Positions 40,561 through 49,388 of a stretch of 64,000 nucleotides of DNA are shown here, piece after piece; position 1 is the first letter of the stretch, and each line of letters starts with the position of its first letter. This stretch comes from Pseudorhodoferax sp032153935 (lineage in GTDB: Bacteria > Pseudomonadota > Gammaproteobacteria > Burkholderiales > Burkholderiaceae_C). The stretch covers positions 3,286,001 through 3,350,000 of the forward strand of contig NZ_CAXUQL020000001.1 in NCBI RefSeq assembly GCF_964253035.1, in the 5' to 3' direction. Under the pieces are notes generated by a model that saw only the letters and a program-made list of their open reading frames with translations, ran no database searches and was not told where the DNA came from. Made by a program: the position numbers and the translations under genes.

Positions 40561-41309
40561 CGCTCTCTTTGAGGCTTCCCCTTGACCGTCAGTTGTGCCA
40601 CGCTCTTGCCATCGGGAGACCGGTGGCTCAACAGTGCTTCGTGGATGGCAGGCCACTTGGCGAAGTCCATCACCGTCACGCAGCCATCCGACAAGTTGCC
40701 GATATGGACATACCTGCTGTTGTCGCCATGTTGGATCGGAAACCAGACCTGGTCAAACACCAGCGCTGGCTCGACCCTGCGGTAAGGGCGGGTCATGTTG
40801 GCCCCATGCGGTACGTCAGGCAGCAGCACCTTGTACTGCCCAGGCGGCAAGGGAGTGAAGCCTGTTCCCCAGACCGAGTTCATCGTGACAGCAGCAACAA
40901 CCGCGTCGATCTCCAGCGTGGCCAGTTGCTGGTCCAGCTTGTCGCCGCGCGCCTCCGAATACCAGCCGGATTCGTACTTGCCATACGTGACGGTGAGTTG
41001 CGCGGCCTTGGCCGTCGGCGCTCGATTGCCGAGGTACTCCTGTGCATTGGCCTGCGCCAGGCTCAGCGTGCGCCCCTGATGGACGCCTTCGGCCGCCTTG
41101 AAGTAGATGCGCCCGCCGCGTGTTTGCACGTTGGTGAGCCGGGTGTACTTGAACAGGGACAGCCGCTCGCCGGAGTCCTCTGCCCGCGCCTGGAGCCAGC
41201 CGTCGCTGGCCACCTTGTTGACGTAGAGGACGGCCGGCGCCGGCGTGGACCGTGTCGGCTGGGTGGTCTGGATGACTTCGCCGGTGGCGGGGATGCGCGC
41301 GGAGGGCAT
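40557..41309 (-). CDS. L,D-transpeptidase-like protein, candidate T6SS cell-wall effector
   Basis: 250 residues, no signal peptide, so not exported by Sec. The C-terminal domain carries the L,D-transpeptidase-type active site: His194 in QHGDN and Cys210 in VHIGNLSDGCVTV, with PPGQYKVLL upstream as a typical strand of the fold. The N-terminal 100 residues (LYVNKVASDGWLQ, LTNVQTRGGRIYFK) may be a delivery domain. It sits 14 bp after clpV and just before a secreted partner and vgrG. Comparable T6SS effectors with such a catalytic centre (Tlde1) act in the target periplasm. Relationship to Tlde1 sequence is not established. Confidence 0.65.
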   Translation of the reverse strand: MPSARIPATGEVIQTTQPTRSTPAPAVLYVNKVASDGWLQARAEDSGERLSLFKYTRLTNVQTRGGRIYFKAAEGVHQGRTLSLAQANAQEYLGNRAPTAKAAQLTVTYGKYESGWYSEARGDKLDQQLATLEIDAVVAAVTMNSVWGTGFTPLPPGQYKVLLPDVPHGANMTRPYRRVEPALVFDQVWFPIQHGDNSRYVHIGNLSDGCVTVMDFAKWPAIHEALLSHRSPDGKSVAQLTVKGKPQRER

Positions 41310-41323
41310 GCCGACACCCCGTC

Positions 41324-43996
41324 TCAATCGAACCCGTAGCTGAAATCCCCCTCCCGTACCCCCAGCGTGATCCGCTGCAGGCTGCCCCCCGCGGCCAGCC
41401 GCGTCAGGTACTCCAGCGAGACGCGCGGCAGCACCGTGTTCGTCAGGATCGCATCGATCACGCGCCCACCCGATTCCGCCTCGGTGCAGCGCGAGACCAC
41501 CAGCCGCACCACGTCGTCGTCGTACTCGAACGGAATGCCGTGGTTTTCCTGCACGCGCCGGGCGATGCGGCCCAGCTGCAGCCGCACGATGTCGCCCATC
41601 ATCGCGTCCGACAGCGGGTAGTAGGGCACCACCACCAGCCGGCCCAGCAGCGCGGCCGGGAACACTTGCAGCAGCGGCGCGCGCAGCGCGGTGGCGATCT
41701 GCTCGGGGTCGGGCGTGGGCGCGGCGCCCTTGCACAGCCGCATGATCAGCTCGCTGCCGACGTTGCTGGTGAGCAGGATGATGGTGTTCTTGAAGTCGAT
41801 GCCGCGGCCTTCGCCGTCTTCCATCCAGCCCTTGTCGAAGACCTGGAAGAACAGCTCGTGCACGTCGGGGTGGGCCTTCTCCACCTCGTCGAGCAGTACC
41901 ACGCTGTAGGGACGGCGGCGCACCGCCTCGGTCAGCACGCCGCCCTCGCCGTAGCCCACGTAGCCGGGTGGCGCGCCCTTGAGCGTGGAGACGGTGTGCG
42001 CCTCCTGGAACTCGCTCATGTTGATGGTGATGACGTTCTGCTCGCCGCCGTACAGCGACTCGGCCAGCGCCAGCGCGGTCTCGGTCTTGCCCACGCCCGA
42101 GGTGCCGCACAGCAGGAACACGCCGATGGGCTTGCCCGGGTTGTCCAGCCGCGCGCGCGAGGTCTGCACGCGCCGCGCGATCATCTCCAGCGCATGCTTC
42201 TGGCCGATGACGCGCTGGTTGAGCGTGTCGGCCAGTCGCAGCACGGCCTCGACCTCGTTCTTGACCATGCGGCCCACGGGCACGCCGGTCCAGTCCTGCA
42301 CCACGCTGGCCACGGCCTGCTCGTCCACGGTGGGCAGGATGAGCGGGGTGTCGCCCTGCAGTTCGCGCAGGCGGGTCTGCAGCGGGCGCAGCTCGGCGAG
42401 CAGGGTGTCGCGCTCGGGCGCGGGAGGGGCGGCAGCAGCGGCTTCGGATGCCGGCGCTACAGGTGCCCGCAGCAGCGCCCGCAGTGCCAGGATGCGGTCG
42501 ACCACGCCCTTTTCCTCCGCATGCCGGGCCTGCAGCTGCGCCAGCCGCGTCTGCTCCGCGTCGATGGCCTGGGCCGTGCGCTGGCGGCGCGCGTCGGTGT
42601 CGATGCCGATGGCCGCCTCGCGGTCGATGATCTCCTGCTCCACCTGCAGCGCCTCCAGCCGGCGTTGGCAGTCTTCCAGCGCCGGCGGCGTGGCATGCTG
42701 GCTCACGGCCACGCGCGCGCAGGCGGTGTCCAGCAGGCTCACGGCCTTGTCGGGCAGTTGCCGCGCGGGGATGTAGCGGTGCGCCAGCCGCACGGCGGCT
42801 TCGATGGCCTCGTCCAGCAGCGCCACGCGGTGGTGCTTCTCCAGGACGCTGGCCACGCCGCGCAGCATCTGGATGGCCTTGGCCTCGCCGGGCTCGGCCA
42901 CCTGCACGACCTGGAAGCGCCTGGTGAGCGCCGGGTCCTTCTCGATGTACTTCTTGTACTCGGCCCAGGTGGTGGCGGCGATGGTGCGCAGCTTGCCGCG
43001 CGCCAGCGCCGGCTTGAGCAGGTTGGCCGCATCGCCGGTGCCGGCCTGGCCGCCGGCGCCCACCAGCGTGTGGGCCTCGTCGATGAACAGGATGATGGGC
43101 TGCGGCGAGGCCTGCACCTCGTCGATCACGGCGCGCAGCCGGCTCTCGAACTCGCCCTTCATGCTGGCGCCGGCCTGCAGCAGGCCCACGTCCAGCATGT
43201 GCAGGCGCACGTCCTTGAGCTGCGGCGGCACGTCGCCGCGCGCCAGCCGCAGCGCGAAGCCCTCGACCACGGCCGTCTTGCCGACGCCGGCCTCGCCGGT
43301 CAGGATGGGGTTGTTCTGGCGCCGGCGCATCAGGATGTCGACGATCTGGCGGATCTCTTCGTCGCGGCCGGCCACGGGGTCGATCTCGTCCTTGTGCGCG
43401 CGCTCGGTCAGGTCGATGGCGAAGCGCTTGAGCGCCTCCTGCTTGCCCATGGCCGCGGGCGCGATGGCGCCGCTGGCCTCGCCGGGCGCGGCACCGCTGG
43501 CGGTGGCGGCCTGGCCGTCCTCCGGCGAGCCGGCGACGATCTTCGCGAAGTCCTGCGCCAGCGCGTCGGCCTGGATGCGCTCGAACTGGCGCGAGATCGA
43601 GACCAGCACCGCGCGCAGGCCGGTGGTCTTGAGCATGCCCAGCAGCAGCGTGCCGGTGCGCACCTGCGTGTCGCCGAACATCAGCGAGCCGTAGACCCAG
43701 CCGCGCTCGACCGCGCTCTCCACCCAGCTGGACAGGTCGGTCACCGAGGAGGCGCCGCGCGGCAGCCGGTCGAGTGCTGCCGTGAGGTCGGTGGCCAGCG
43801 CGCCGGTGTCGATGCCCACGTGCTGCACGATGCGGTGCAGGTCCGAGTCCTGCCCGTTGAGGATCTGGTAGAGCCAGTGCTGCAGCTCCACCACCGGGTT
43901 GCCGCGCAGCTTGCAGAACACGGTGGCGCCCTCGATGGCCTTGTAGGCTGTGGCGTTGAGCTTGCCGAACAGCGCGGTGCGGGAGATGTCAGGCAT
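41324..43996 (-). CDS. clpV: T6SS sheath-recycling ATPase ClpV (TssH)
   Basis: 890 residues. N-domain (1-165, ATALFGKLN-type start as ISRTALFGKLNATAYKAIEGA), AAA1 with Walker A GEAGVGKTAVV and Walker B IILFIDEAHTLVGAGG, a coiled middle domain (about 420-530), and AAA2 with GTSGVGKTETAL and VVLLDEVEKAHPDV. The C-terminal domain matches ClpV rather than ClpB. It disassembles contracted TssB/TssC sheaths. Its start overlaps the end of tssG by 8 bp. Confidence 0.95.
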   Translation of the reverse strand: MPDISRTALFGKLNATAYKAIEGATVFCKLRGNPVVELQHWLYQILNGQDSDLHRIVQHVGIDTGALATDLTAALDRLPRGASSVTDLSSWVESAVERGWVYGSLMFGDTQVRTGTLLLGMLKTTGLRAVLVSISRQFERIQADALAQDFAKIVAGSPEDGQAATASGAAPGEASGAIAPAAMGKQEALKRFAIDLTERAHKDEIDPVAGRDEEIRQIVDILMRRRQNNPILTGEAGVGKTAVVEGFALRLARGDVPPQLKDVRLHMLDVGLLQAGASMKGEFESRLRAVIDEVQASPQPIILFIDEAHTLVGAGGQAGTGDAANLLKPALARGKLRTIAATTWAEYKKYIEKDPALTRRFQVVQVAEPGEAKAIQMLRGVASVLEKHHRVALLDEAIEAAVRLAHRYIPARQLPDKAVSLLDTACARVAVSQHATPPALEDCQRRLEALQVEQEIIDREAAIGIDTDARRQRTAQAIDAEQTRLAQLQARHAEEKGVVDRILALRALLRAPVAPASEAAAAAPPAPERDTLLAELRPLQTRLRELQGDTPLILPTVDEQAVASVVQDWTGVPVGRMVKNEVEAVLRLADTLNQRVIGQKHALEMIARRVQTSRARLDNPGKPIGVFLLCGTSGVGKTETALALAESLYGGEQNVITINMSEFQEAHTVSTLKGAPPGYVGYGEGGVLTEAVRRRPYSVVLLDEVEKAHPDVHELFFQVFDKGWMEDGEGRGIDFKNTIILLTSNVGSELIMRLCKGAAPTPDPEQIATALRAPLLQVFPAALLGRLVVVPYYPLSDAMMGDIVRLQLGRIARRVQENHGIPFEYDDDVVRLVVSRCTEAESGGRVIDAILTNTVLPRVSLEYLTRLAAGGSLQRITLGVREGDFSYGFD

Positions 43997-45047
43997 GGTG
44001 GTCTCCATGGCGGTGCACGAACGAGGCGGTGGGCCGCAGGCGCAGGTCGCCCCGGTCGCGCGCGGGGTGCTGCCGGCCCAGCCAGGAGACCACGCCCAAC
44101 GGCACGCGCTGGCCCAGCCGCGGCTCGGGCAGTTCGGCCTGCGCCAGCACCAGTTGCACATCCCATTGCAGGTCCAGCCCCGCGTACTGGCGAATCCAGT
44201 CGCGCAGCGGCGGCCAGGCCGGGCCGCCAGGCAGGAAGCCCAGGTACTGCGCCAGCGTCAAGGGCCCCAGCACCACGCGGAACTTGAACTGTCGGTCGTG
44301 CACGGCGCGGCCGGCGTTGGCGTTGCGGCCCAGCTGCGCGGCGGGCAGGGCCGCGCGCTGCGGCCGGTTGCGCGCATGGCCCAGGCGGCTGCGGTCTTCG
44401 GGAGCGATGGGCAGCCGGTGCGCGACGTGTTCCTCGATGCGCACCGGCACGCGGAAGTGCTGCGCCAGCAGCTTGGCCAGGCCCTCGGGGTGGCGGCTGC
44501 GCGCGCCCAGCAGGCCGGCCTGGAACAGTTGGGCCTGGCGCGGCAGCGCACCCTGCAGCGGCGCCGTGCCGGCATGGCCGAAGCCCGCGCCCAGCCAGGC
44601 GGCGAAGCGGTCCTGCGCCGGGCGGTCGTGCTGCACCGTGGGCTGGGCGTCGGCCCAGGCGCGGTAGAACAGCGCCAGCATGCGGTGGTGGAAGATGTCC
44701 AGGAAGCGCGCGGCCGTCGGGTCGTTGCGCCAGCGCTGGCGTTCGCGCACGTACTCGGTCAGGTGCAGCGGCATCGGCCCGTGCGGGCCGAGCAGGCCGA
44801 AGAAGCGCACGCCCAGGCGGGGCGCGGGCATGTCCTTCTCGTGGGCGAAGCTGGCGAGCGGGGCGGGCGCGAAGTCGAGCTCCGGCTCCTGCCCCAGGCG
44901 CACGGGCTCCTGCGCGGGGCGCAGCGCGCGGCCGATGCGCGGCGCCTCCGGGTGCAGGGCCTCCAGGCGGCGCAGCAGTGCGAAGAAGTCGTGCGCCCAG
45001 GGCGCGGCGCGCACCGACGCGAACAAGGCCTCGCGCTGCGGCGTCAC
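43989..45047 (-). CDS. tssG: T6SS baseplate protein TssG
   Basis: 352 residues with the TssG pattern: APWAHDFFALLRRLEALHP at the N-terminus, the conserved VRFFGLLGPHGPMPLHLTEYV block, FLDIFHHRMLALFYRAW and, near the end, GPLTLAQYLGFLPGG. TssG joins two TssF and TssE in the baseplate wedge. The GTG start overlaps the tssF stop (GTGA), a standard coupling. Confidence 0.93.
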   Translation of the reverse strand: MTPQREALFASVRAAPWAHDFFALLRRLEALHPEAPRIGRALRPAQEPVRLGQEPELDFAPAPLASFAHEKDMPAPRLGVRFFGLLGPHGPMPLHLTEYVRERQRWRNDPTAARFLDIFHHRMLALFYRAWADAQPTVQHDRPAQDRFAAWLGAGFGHAGTAPLQGALPRQAQLFQAGLLGARSRHPEGLAKLLAQHFRVPVRIEEHVAHRLPIAPEDRSRLGHARNRPQRAALPAAQLGRNANAGRAVHDRQFKFRVVLGPLTLAQYLGFLPGGPAWPPLRDWIRQYAGLDLQWDVQLVLAQAELPEPRLGQRVPLGVVSWLGRQHPARDRGDLRLRPTASFVHRHGDHHA

Positions 45048-46936
45048 AGCGTTTCCCGTTGTCCGATGCGCGGCGCCCAGCGCATCAGCTCGCCGCGCTG
45101 GGGTGTGCGCAGCACCAGCTGGGTGAACGCATTGATGGCCGCATGGCGCGCGAAGAAGCGTTCCAGCACGCTGGCGAACAGGAAGGCGCTGGTGCCCTGG
45201 TAGGCCAGTTCGTCCAGTTCCAGCACGATTTCGATGCCGCTGCCGAAAGCCATCGGCCCCTTGAAGGGCAGGCGGCGCACGATGGGCTGCACCCGCAGCG
45301 CGAGCACGCCGGCCACCTGGCGCGCCCAGGCAGCGTCGTTGGGCGGGGCGTACAAGGCCAGCGTGGTGCGCAGCGCCGCTGCAGCGTCGGCCGGCGATGC
45401 GCCGACCAGCGACAGGTGGTTCAGGCTCAGGTGGCTGACGAGCTGCCAGCCGGGTTCGCCCGCCGGCCTGCGCGTGACCGGCCGCGTCGGCCCGCGCAAA
45501 GCATCCACGCGCCGCACGGGTCCGGCCGCGTCCAGCCGCCAGACCGGCTTCTGGTTCGGATCCGCGCCCTGCGGCAGCAGCATCGGCAGGTCGCGGTTGC
45601 TGACCCAGGCCGCCACCGACAGCTGGCGGATGTCCTCGCGGTAGGGCGCATGGCGCGGATCGACCAGCGCCAGATACACCTCCTGGCCGATGTACGAGGA
45701 ACGCGCGCCCTGCGTCATCTGCCGCTGCGAGCGCAGCCGGGGCTCGCGCCGCAGCGTGTAGAAGCCATGGGCCTGCGCGGCATCGCCGGTGCCTGCGGCC
45801 TGCTGCGTCGCGTAGAGCGGCTCGAAGCGCTGCTGGCCCACGGCCCCGTTGCCGTAGCCCGTGACGGTTTCCAGGCTGTGCACCTCGAAGTCCATGGGCC
45901 GCGTGCGGTCGGGCACCACGTGGTATTCCCAGGCGCCGGGGCCGAGCTGGATGCGGTCCAGCCGCTTCCTGAACAGGTTGATGGCCGGCGTGCAGTGCAG
46001 TGCCAGGCTGTGGCGGTCGACCAGTGCTTCCAGCGGCGCATCGCCGCGGCGCAGCAGCACGACGAGCTCCACCTCGTCGCCGACCACCTGCGCCAGCCGG
46101 GCGGCCAGGTCGCCGATCTCGAAGAACAGCAGGCGCTGCGGCATGGCGGCCGCCTCCTGCAGCAGCCGGTAACCCGAGAAGGCGCGCAGCGATTCGGGCA
46201 GCAGCGCCTCGTCGGCGGCGAAGCCCAGCGGCAGCAGGCTGTCGGGGCCGCGCCAGGCCGGCGGCGTGCCGGCCTGGCCGGTGAGCACCAGCGTGCCGGT
46301 GCAGGCGCTGTGCAGCAGTTCGTGCAGGCGCAGGGCCACCTCGTCGGGCGCGCTGAGGTAGAAGGCCAGCCGGTCCAGTCCCAGCTGGCGAAAGCCCAGG
46401 CCACCGCCGGTGCGCAGCCGGATGCGCAGGCCGCCCTGCGTGCCCTGGGCCTGCGGCAATCGGCCCAGCGGCAGGTCGGGCGCGTGCGTGAAGTACTGCA
46501 CCGACACCAGCTCCACGGGCCACAGCGTGACCGCGTGCGCGGTGCGGAACTCGCAATGCGTGTCCTGCCCGCGCGCCGGCTCGGCCGTGACAGCGCTGCC
46601 GCGCGGCACCACGTGGCCGCGCGTGAGGTTCGGGTCCAGCAGGTCGGCGTCGAAGCGCGCCACCATCATCGATGGCACGGGCGCGAGGAAGTTCGGGTAG
46701 CTGGCTTCGAGCAGCTGGGCGATGAGCCGCGGCTGCTCGGCCTCGATCTTGAGCTGCACGTGCGCGGCCATGAAGGCAAAGCCCTCCATGAGCCGCTCGA
46801 CATACGGGTCGGTGACCTCCATGCCTTCCATGGACAGGCGCGACGCGATCTTGGGGAAGGCATGCGCGAACTCACTGCCGACCTCGCGCAGGTGGGTCAG
46901 CTCGTCGCTGTAGAGGCGCAGGAGGCGGGGGTCCAT
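45044..46936 (-). CDS. tssF: T6SS baseplate protein TssF
   Basis: 630 residues. Family start MDPRLLRLYSDELTHLREVGSEFAHAFPKIASRL; then DPYVERLMEGFAFMAAHVQLKI and the LLEASYPNFLAPVPSM motif. The second half contains RRGDAPLEALVDRHSLALHCTPAINLF. Length is normal. Core wedge component with TssG. Confidence 0.95.
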   Translation of the reverse strand: MDPRLLRLYSDELTHLREVGSEFAHAFPKIASRLSMEGMEVTDPYVERLMEGFAFMAAHVQLKIEAEQPRLIAQLLEASYPNFLAPVPSMMVARFDADLLDPNLTRGHVVPRGSAVTAEPARGQDTHCEFRTAHAVTLWPVELVSVQYFTHAPDLPLGRLPQAQGTQGGLRIRLRTGGGLGFRQLGLDRLAFYLSAPDEVALRLHELLHSACTGTLVLTGQAGTPPAWRGPDSLLPLGFAADEALLPESLRAFSGYRLLQEAAAMPQRLLFFEIGDLAARLAQVVGDEVELVVLLRRGDAPLEALVDRHSLALHCTPAINLFRKRLDRIQLGPGAWEYHVVPDRTRPMDFEVHSLETVTGYGNGAVGQQRFEPLYATQQAAGTGDAAQAHGFYTLRREPRLRSQRQMTQGARSSYIGQEVYLALVDPRHAPYREDIRQLSVAAWVSNRDLPMLLPQGADPNQKPVWRLDAAGPVRRVDALRGPTRPVTRRPAGEPGWQLVSHLSLNHLSLVGASPADAAAALRTTLALYAPPNDAAWARQVAGVLALRVQPIVRRLPFKGPMAFGSGIEIVLELDELAYQGTSAFLFASVLERFFARHAAINAFTQLVLRTPQRGELMRWAPRIGQRETL

Positions 46937-46953
46937 GGAGTTTGCGCGCCTCG

Positions 46954-47508
46954 TCAGCCGGTGGCGATGTCTTCGTGACCTAGAAGGGTCATCAGCGAGG
47001 AGAACTGGAAGTGCGGCTTGCCGAGCCCAGGAACATACAGCTGATAGACCTCCAGCGAACCCTGCATCGGCGTCATTCGGCTGTCGCGCGTCGCGCCTTT
47101 GCCCGTCAGCGCACCGTGCTGAACGACATTGCGATCACGCGCGTCGCTCGCCGCTGAGCCCGATGGCACTGCGATCTGCTTGCCTTTGCCCTTCCAGACG
47201 TGCAGCGGCTTGTCCACACGAGCACGCACCACGCAGTTGACCTCGCTCCAGTCGTACAGGATGGCGGCGAACAGCCGTGCGGCGTAGCCGAGTGAATACC
47301 CGTGGCGCGAGGCAAAGTGCTTCACTGCCTGAAAGTGCTCGTACTCGAGCCACCATGCGCCATCCGCTCCCCTGGCTGGCGTGCACCGTGTGGCGTCCAC
47401 GAACCGGTAGAGCACCGTGCCTTCGGCAACGTCGTACTCGCGTGGCCACAGTCCCTCGGCAGCGTGTCGTCGGCTGCCTGCAAAGTAGGGGTCGTTGCCA
47501 TATGCCAT
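46954..47508 (-). CDS. Hypothetical protein inserted between tssE and tssF
   Basis: 184 residues from an ATG behind GGAGGC. No signal peptide. Notable blocks: EGTVLYRFVDATR, GAWWLEYEHFQAVKHFASRHGYSLGYAARL, YDWSEVNCVVRARVDKPLHVWKGKGKQ and a C-terminal SLEVYQLYVPGLGKPHF. The well-ordered pattern suggests a real conserved family, but I do not recognise it. An ADP-ribosyltransferase-like toxin fold was considered because of the early YRF strand; the evidence is too weak. The tssE-tssF interval normally holds no such gene. Confidence 0.65.
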   Translation of the reverse strand: MAYGNDPYFAGSRRHAAEGLWPREYDVAEGTVLYRFVDATRCTPARGADGAWWLEYEHFQAVKHFASRHGYSLGYAARLFAAILYDWSEVNCVVRARVDKPLHVWKGKGKQIAVPSGSAASDARDRNVVQHGALTGKGATRDSRMTPMQGSLEVYQLYVPGLGKPHFQFSSLMTLLGHEDIATG

Positions 47509-47566
47509 CGGAGCCTCCACTTGTTTTGCGCTCGGAATGTCGTGGTCGTGAAATCGGCGAGATGGC

Positions 47567-48091
47567 TCAAGCGCCAGTTCTGGACCGTCCACCCACCCCA
47601 TCCCGCACCTCCACCTGCCCCGCCTCCAGATCCATCTGCGTCCTCAGCAGGATCTCCAGCGGCACCGGCTGCGACCACAGGTGGCCGCTGATCTCGAACT
47701 CGATCACGTTGTGCGTGTCCAGCACGCTGCCGGGCTCCACCGCGCGCACCTGCAGGCTGTCGGCCAGGATGCGCGGCTCGTAGCGCAGGATGGCCTGGCG
47801 GATGGCGCGCTCCAGCACGCTCACGTCCAGCTTGGACGCGAGCTGGCCCGACAGCGCGGGCAGGCCGAAGTTCAGCACGCTCGCACCGACCTGCGGGTAG
47901 GCGTCGGCGGCGGCGCCCAGCGGCTGCACGGTGTTGAACAGCGCGCTCAGGTCGCGCAGCACGGCCTGGCGCAGCCGGGCCTTGGACATGACGCGGTGGT
48001 CGTCCGCCTCCTGGCGTTCGCCCGGCGCGTCGTCGGTGAGCCGGTCCAGCAGGGCCGGCTGCAGTCGGTTGCGGGCGTCCACGGTGGCCAT
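47567..48091 (-). CDS. tssE: T6SS baseplate protein TssE (gp25-like)
   Basis: 174 residues. gp25-like domain with RQAVLRDLSALFNT, SVLNFGLPALSGQ, AIRQAILRYEPRI and the final FEISGHLWSQPVPLEILLRTQMDLEAG. Contacts the sheath and the TssF/TssG wedge. The region between it and the downstream hypothetical gene is 58 bp and unremarkable. Confidence 0.93.
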   Translation of the reverse strand: MATVDARNRLQPALLDRLTDDAPGERQEADDHRVMSKARLRQAVLRDLSALFNTVQPLGAAADAYPQVGASVLNFGLPALSGQLASKLDVSVLERAIRQAILRYEPRILADSLQVRAVEPGSVLDTHNVIEFEISGHLWSQPVPLEILLRTQMDLEAGQVEVRDGVGGRSRTGA

Positions 48092-48106
48092 GGCGCACCC
48101 CGGCCC

Positions 48107-48613
48107 TCAGGCGGGCAGGACCTCGTCGTCGAAGCTGAACGTGCCCGAACCCAGCCCCGCGTTCTGCTGCGGCTGGTAGGCGATGCCGATCTTGGTGAAG
48201 GCGATGGACACGCGCTCCAGCGGCCGTCCGTCGTCGCCCACCTCGATGTCCAGCCCCACCACGCGCGCGCCTTCCAGCGTCATCGTGAAGTAGTCCAGCG
48301 CCTCGCCGCCGGCCTTGCGCATGGTCAGCACGGCTTCCTTGACCTCGTCGTTGGTGGCCAGCGCGCTCAGCAGCGCGGTGGACGCCGCGTCGATGCCCTT
48401 GGTCACGACGAGGTGGCGGTACACGCGCCGCGCCGTGCGCTCGGTCGAGCCGATCGCCGTGTTGGCGCTGACGCCCCAGTTCCAGCGCAGCAGCTGGATC
48501 TCCTCCTCGTGGCCCTCGGTCGTGACCTCGCCCTTGACCTTGCCGGCGCGCTTGGTCTGCACGCTGAGGAACAGGTCGGACGCGCCGTCGCTTTGCCCGG
48601 ACAGGGGGACCAT
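48107..48613 (-). CDS. hcp: Hcp-family T6SS tube protein, second copy
   Basis: 168 residues, Hcp/TssD fold: DLFLSVQTKRAGKVKGEVTTE, HEEEIQLLRWNWGVSA, then TERTARRVYRHLVVTKGIDA and KAGGEALDYFTMTLEGARVVG. It differs from the other Hcp (48806-49294), so the locus carries two tube-type proteins, one of which may be cargo-carrying or a minor subunit. The start ATG at 48613 is followed by an odd MVPLSGQSDGA N-terminus. Confidence 0.88.
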   Translation of the reverse strand: MVPLSGQSDGASDLFLSVQTKRAGKVKGEVTTEGHEEEIQLLRWNWGVSANTAIGSTERTARRVYRHLVVTKGIDAASTALLSALATNDEVKEAVLTMRKAGGEALDYFTMTLEGARVVGLDIEVGDDGRPLERVSIAFTKIGIAYQPQQNAGLGSGTFSFDDEVLPA

Positions 48614-48649
48614 GTCAGTCTTCCGTTGTGCCGTGCGCCGCCGTCACGG

Positions 48650-48795
48650 TCCGGCACCGGGCCGCAACGCACTGATCCGAAGTCCGCGGAGCAGGCCATG
48701 CCAGCGGACGCCGCGGAACGGGCTCTGCCCGGCCGCTGGCGGCGCCCCTGGAGGGGGATGGGATGTCTACACGCAGTGAGACATCCAAACGGGGT
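48650..48795 (-). repeat. Intergenic repeat B, copy 4 (diverged)
   Basis: - strand copy between the two hcp genes, downstream of the first. The hairpin at 48762-48785 reads GATGTCT, CAC, loop, GTG, T, AGACATC: both arms have changed together relative to copies 1 and 2. The GGCATGGCCTGCTCCGCGG block is retained. Confidence 0.75.
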
Positions 48796-48805
48796 GGATT
48801 CAACT

Positions 48806-49294
48806 TCACACCTTCTTGTTGGTGGTCACGTCCCAGCCGCCGACGACCTCGCCGCCCAGGCCGCCCTTGCCGTCCTGTGGCTTGTACTTGAACTCGATCT
48901 TTCCGTAGTTCAGCGCCACCTGCTCCATCGGGATGATGTCGGCGCCGGCCGAGCCGCTGTTCTGGTAGCTGCTGACCATCACGGGCGAGAGGATCACGGT
49001 GAGGAACTCCTCCTGCTCGCCGCCGGCCTTGCGGCACACCAGCGTGGCGGTGGCCAGGTGCTCGCCGGTGCAGCACGCGGTGAGCAGCTTGGCCGAGGCC
49101 TTGTCGGTCTTCTTCACGAAGTGGAAGTCCTGCAGCGCCACCTTGCCGCTGCCGCCGCCACCGCCGCTGCTGAACGAGCCGGCGTTGCTGCCGCCCAGGC
49201 TCCAGGATTCCAGTTCGATCTCGCCGGCGTGCTTGTCGTCGGTGGACTCGCCGTCGACGCCGTCGATCTTCAGGTAGTAGTCAACATGGGCCAT
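48806..49294 (-). CDS. hcp: Hcp-family T6SS tube protein TssD
   Basis: 162 residues: HVDYYLKIDGVDGESTDDKHAGEIELESWSLG is the classic Hcp1-type start. A Ser/Gly-rich loop follows, then KVALQDFHFVKKTDKASAKLL and the FLTVILSPVMVSSYQ strand. Forms hexameric rings of the inner tube. Good ribosome binding site (GCGAGGAAA) before the ATG; positioned after tssC as usual. Confidence 0.95.
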   Translation of the reverse strand: MAHVDYYLKIDGVDGESTDDKHAGEIELESWSLGGSNAGSFSSGGGGGSGKVALQDFHFVKKTDKASAKLLTACCTGEHLATATLVCRKAGGEQEEFLTVILSPVMVSSYQNSGSAGADIIPMEQVALNYGKIEFKYKPQDGKGGLGGEVVGGWDVTTNKKV

Positions 49295-49388
49295 GGTTTC
49301 CTCGCTTCAGTGGTGGTTGAACGTCGTGGCGTTGGCAGGGAGACCGGGCACGCACGACGGCCCATGCCCGGCTCCGCGGTCTGCGGCT

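Noticed and set aside
46954..47508. Calling the tssE-tssF interval gene an ADP-ribosyltransferase effector
   Set aside because: Only an early YRF strand resembles that fold; the S-T-S or E-x-E motifs are not identifiable, so it is left as hypothetical.
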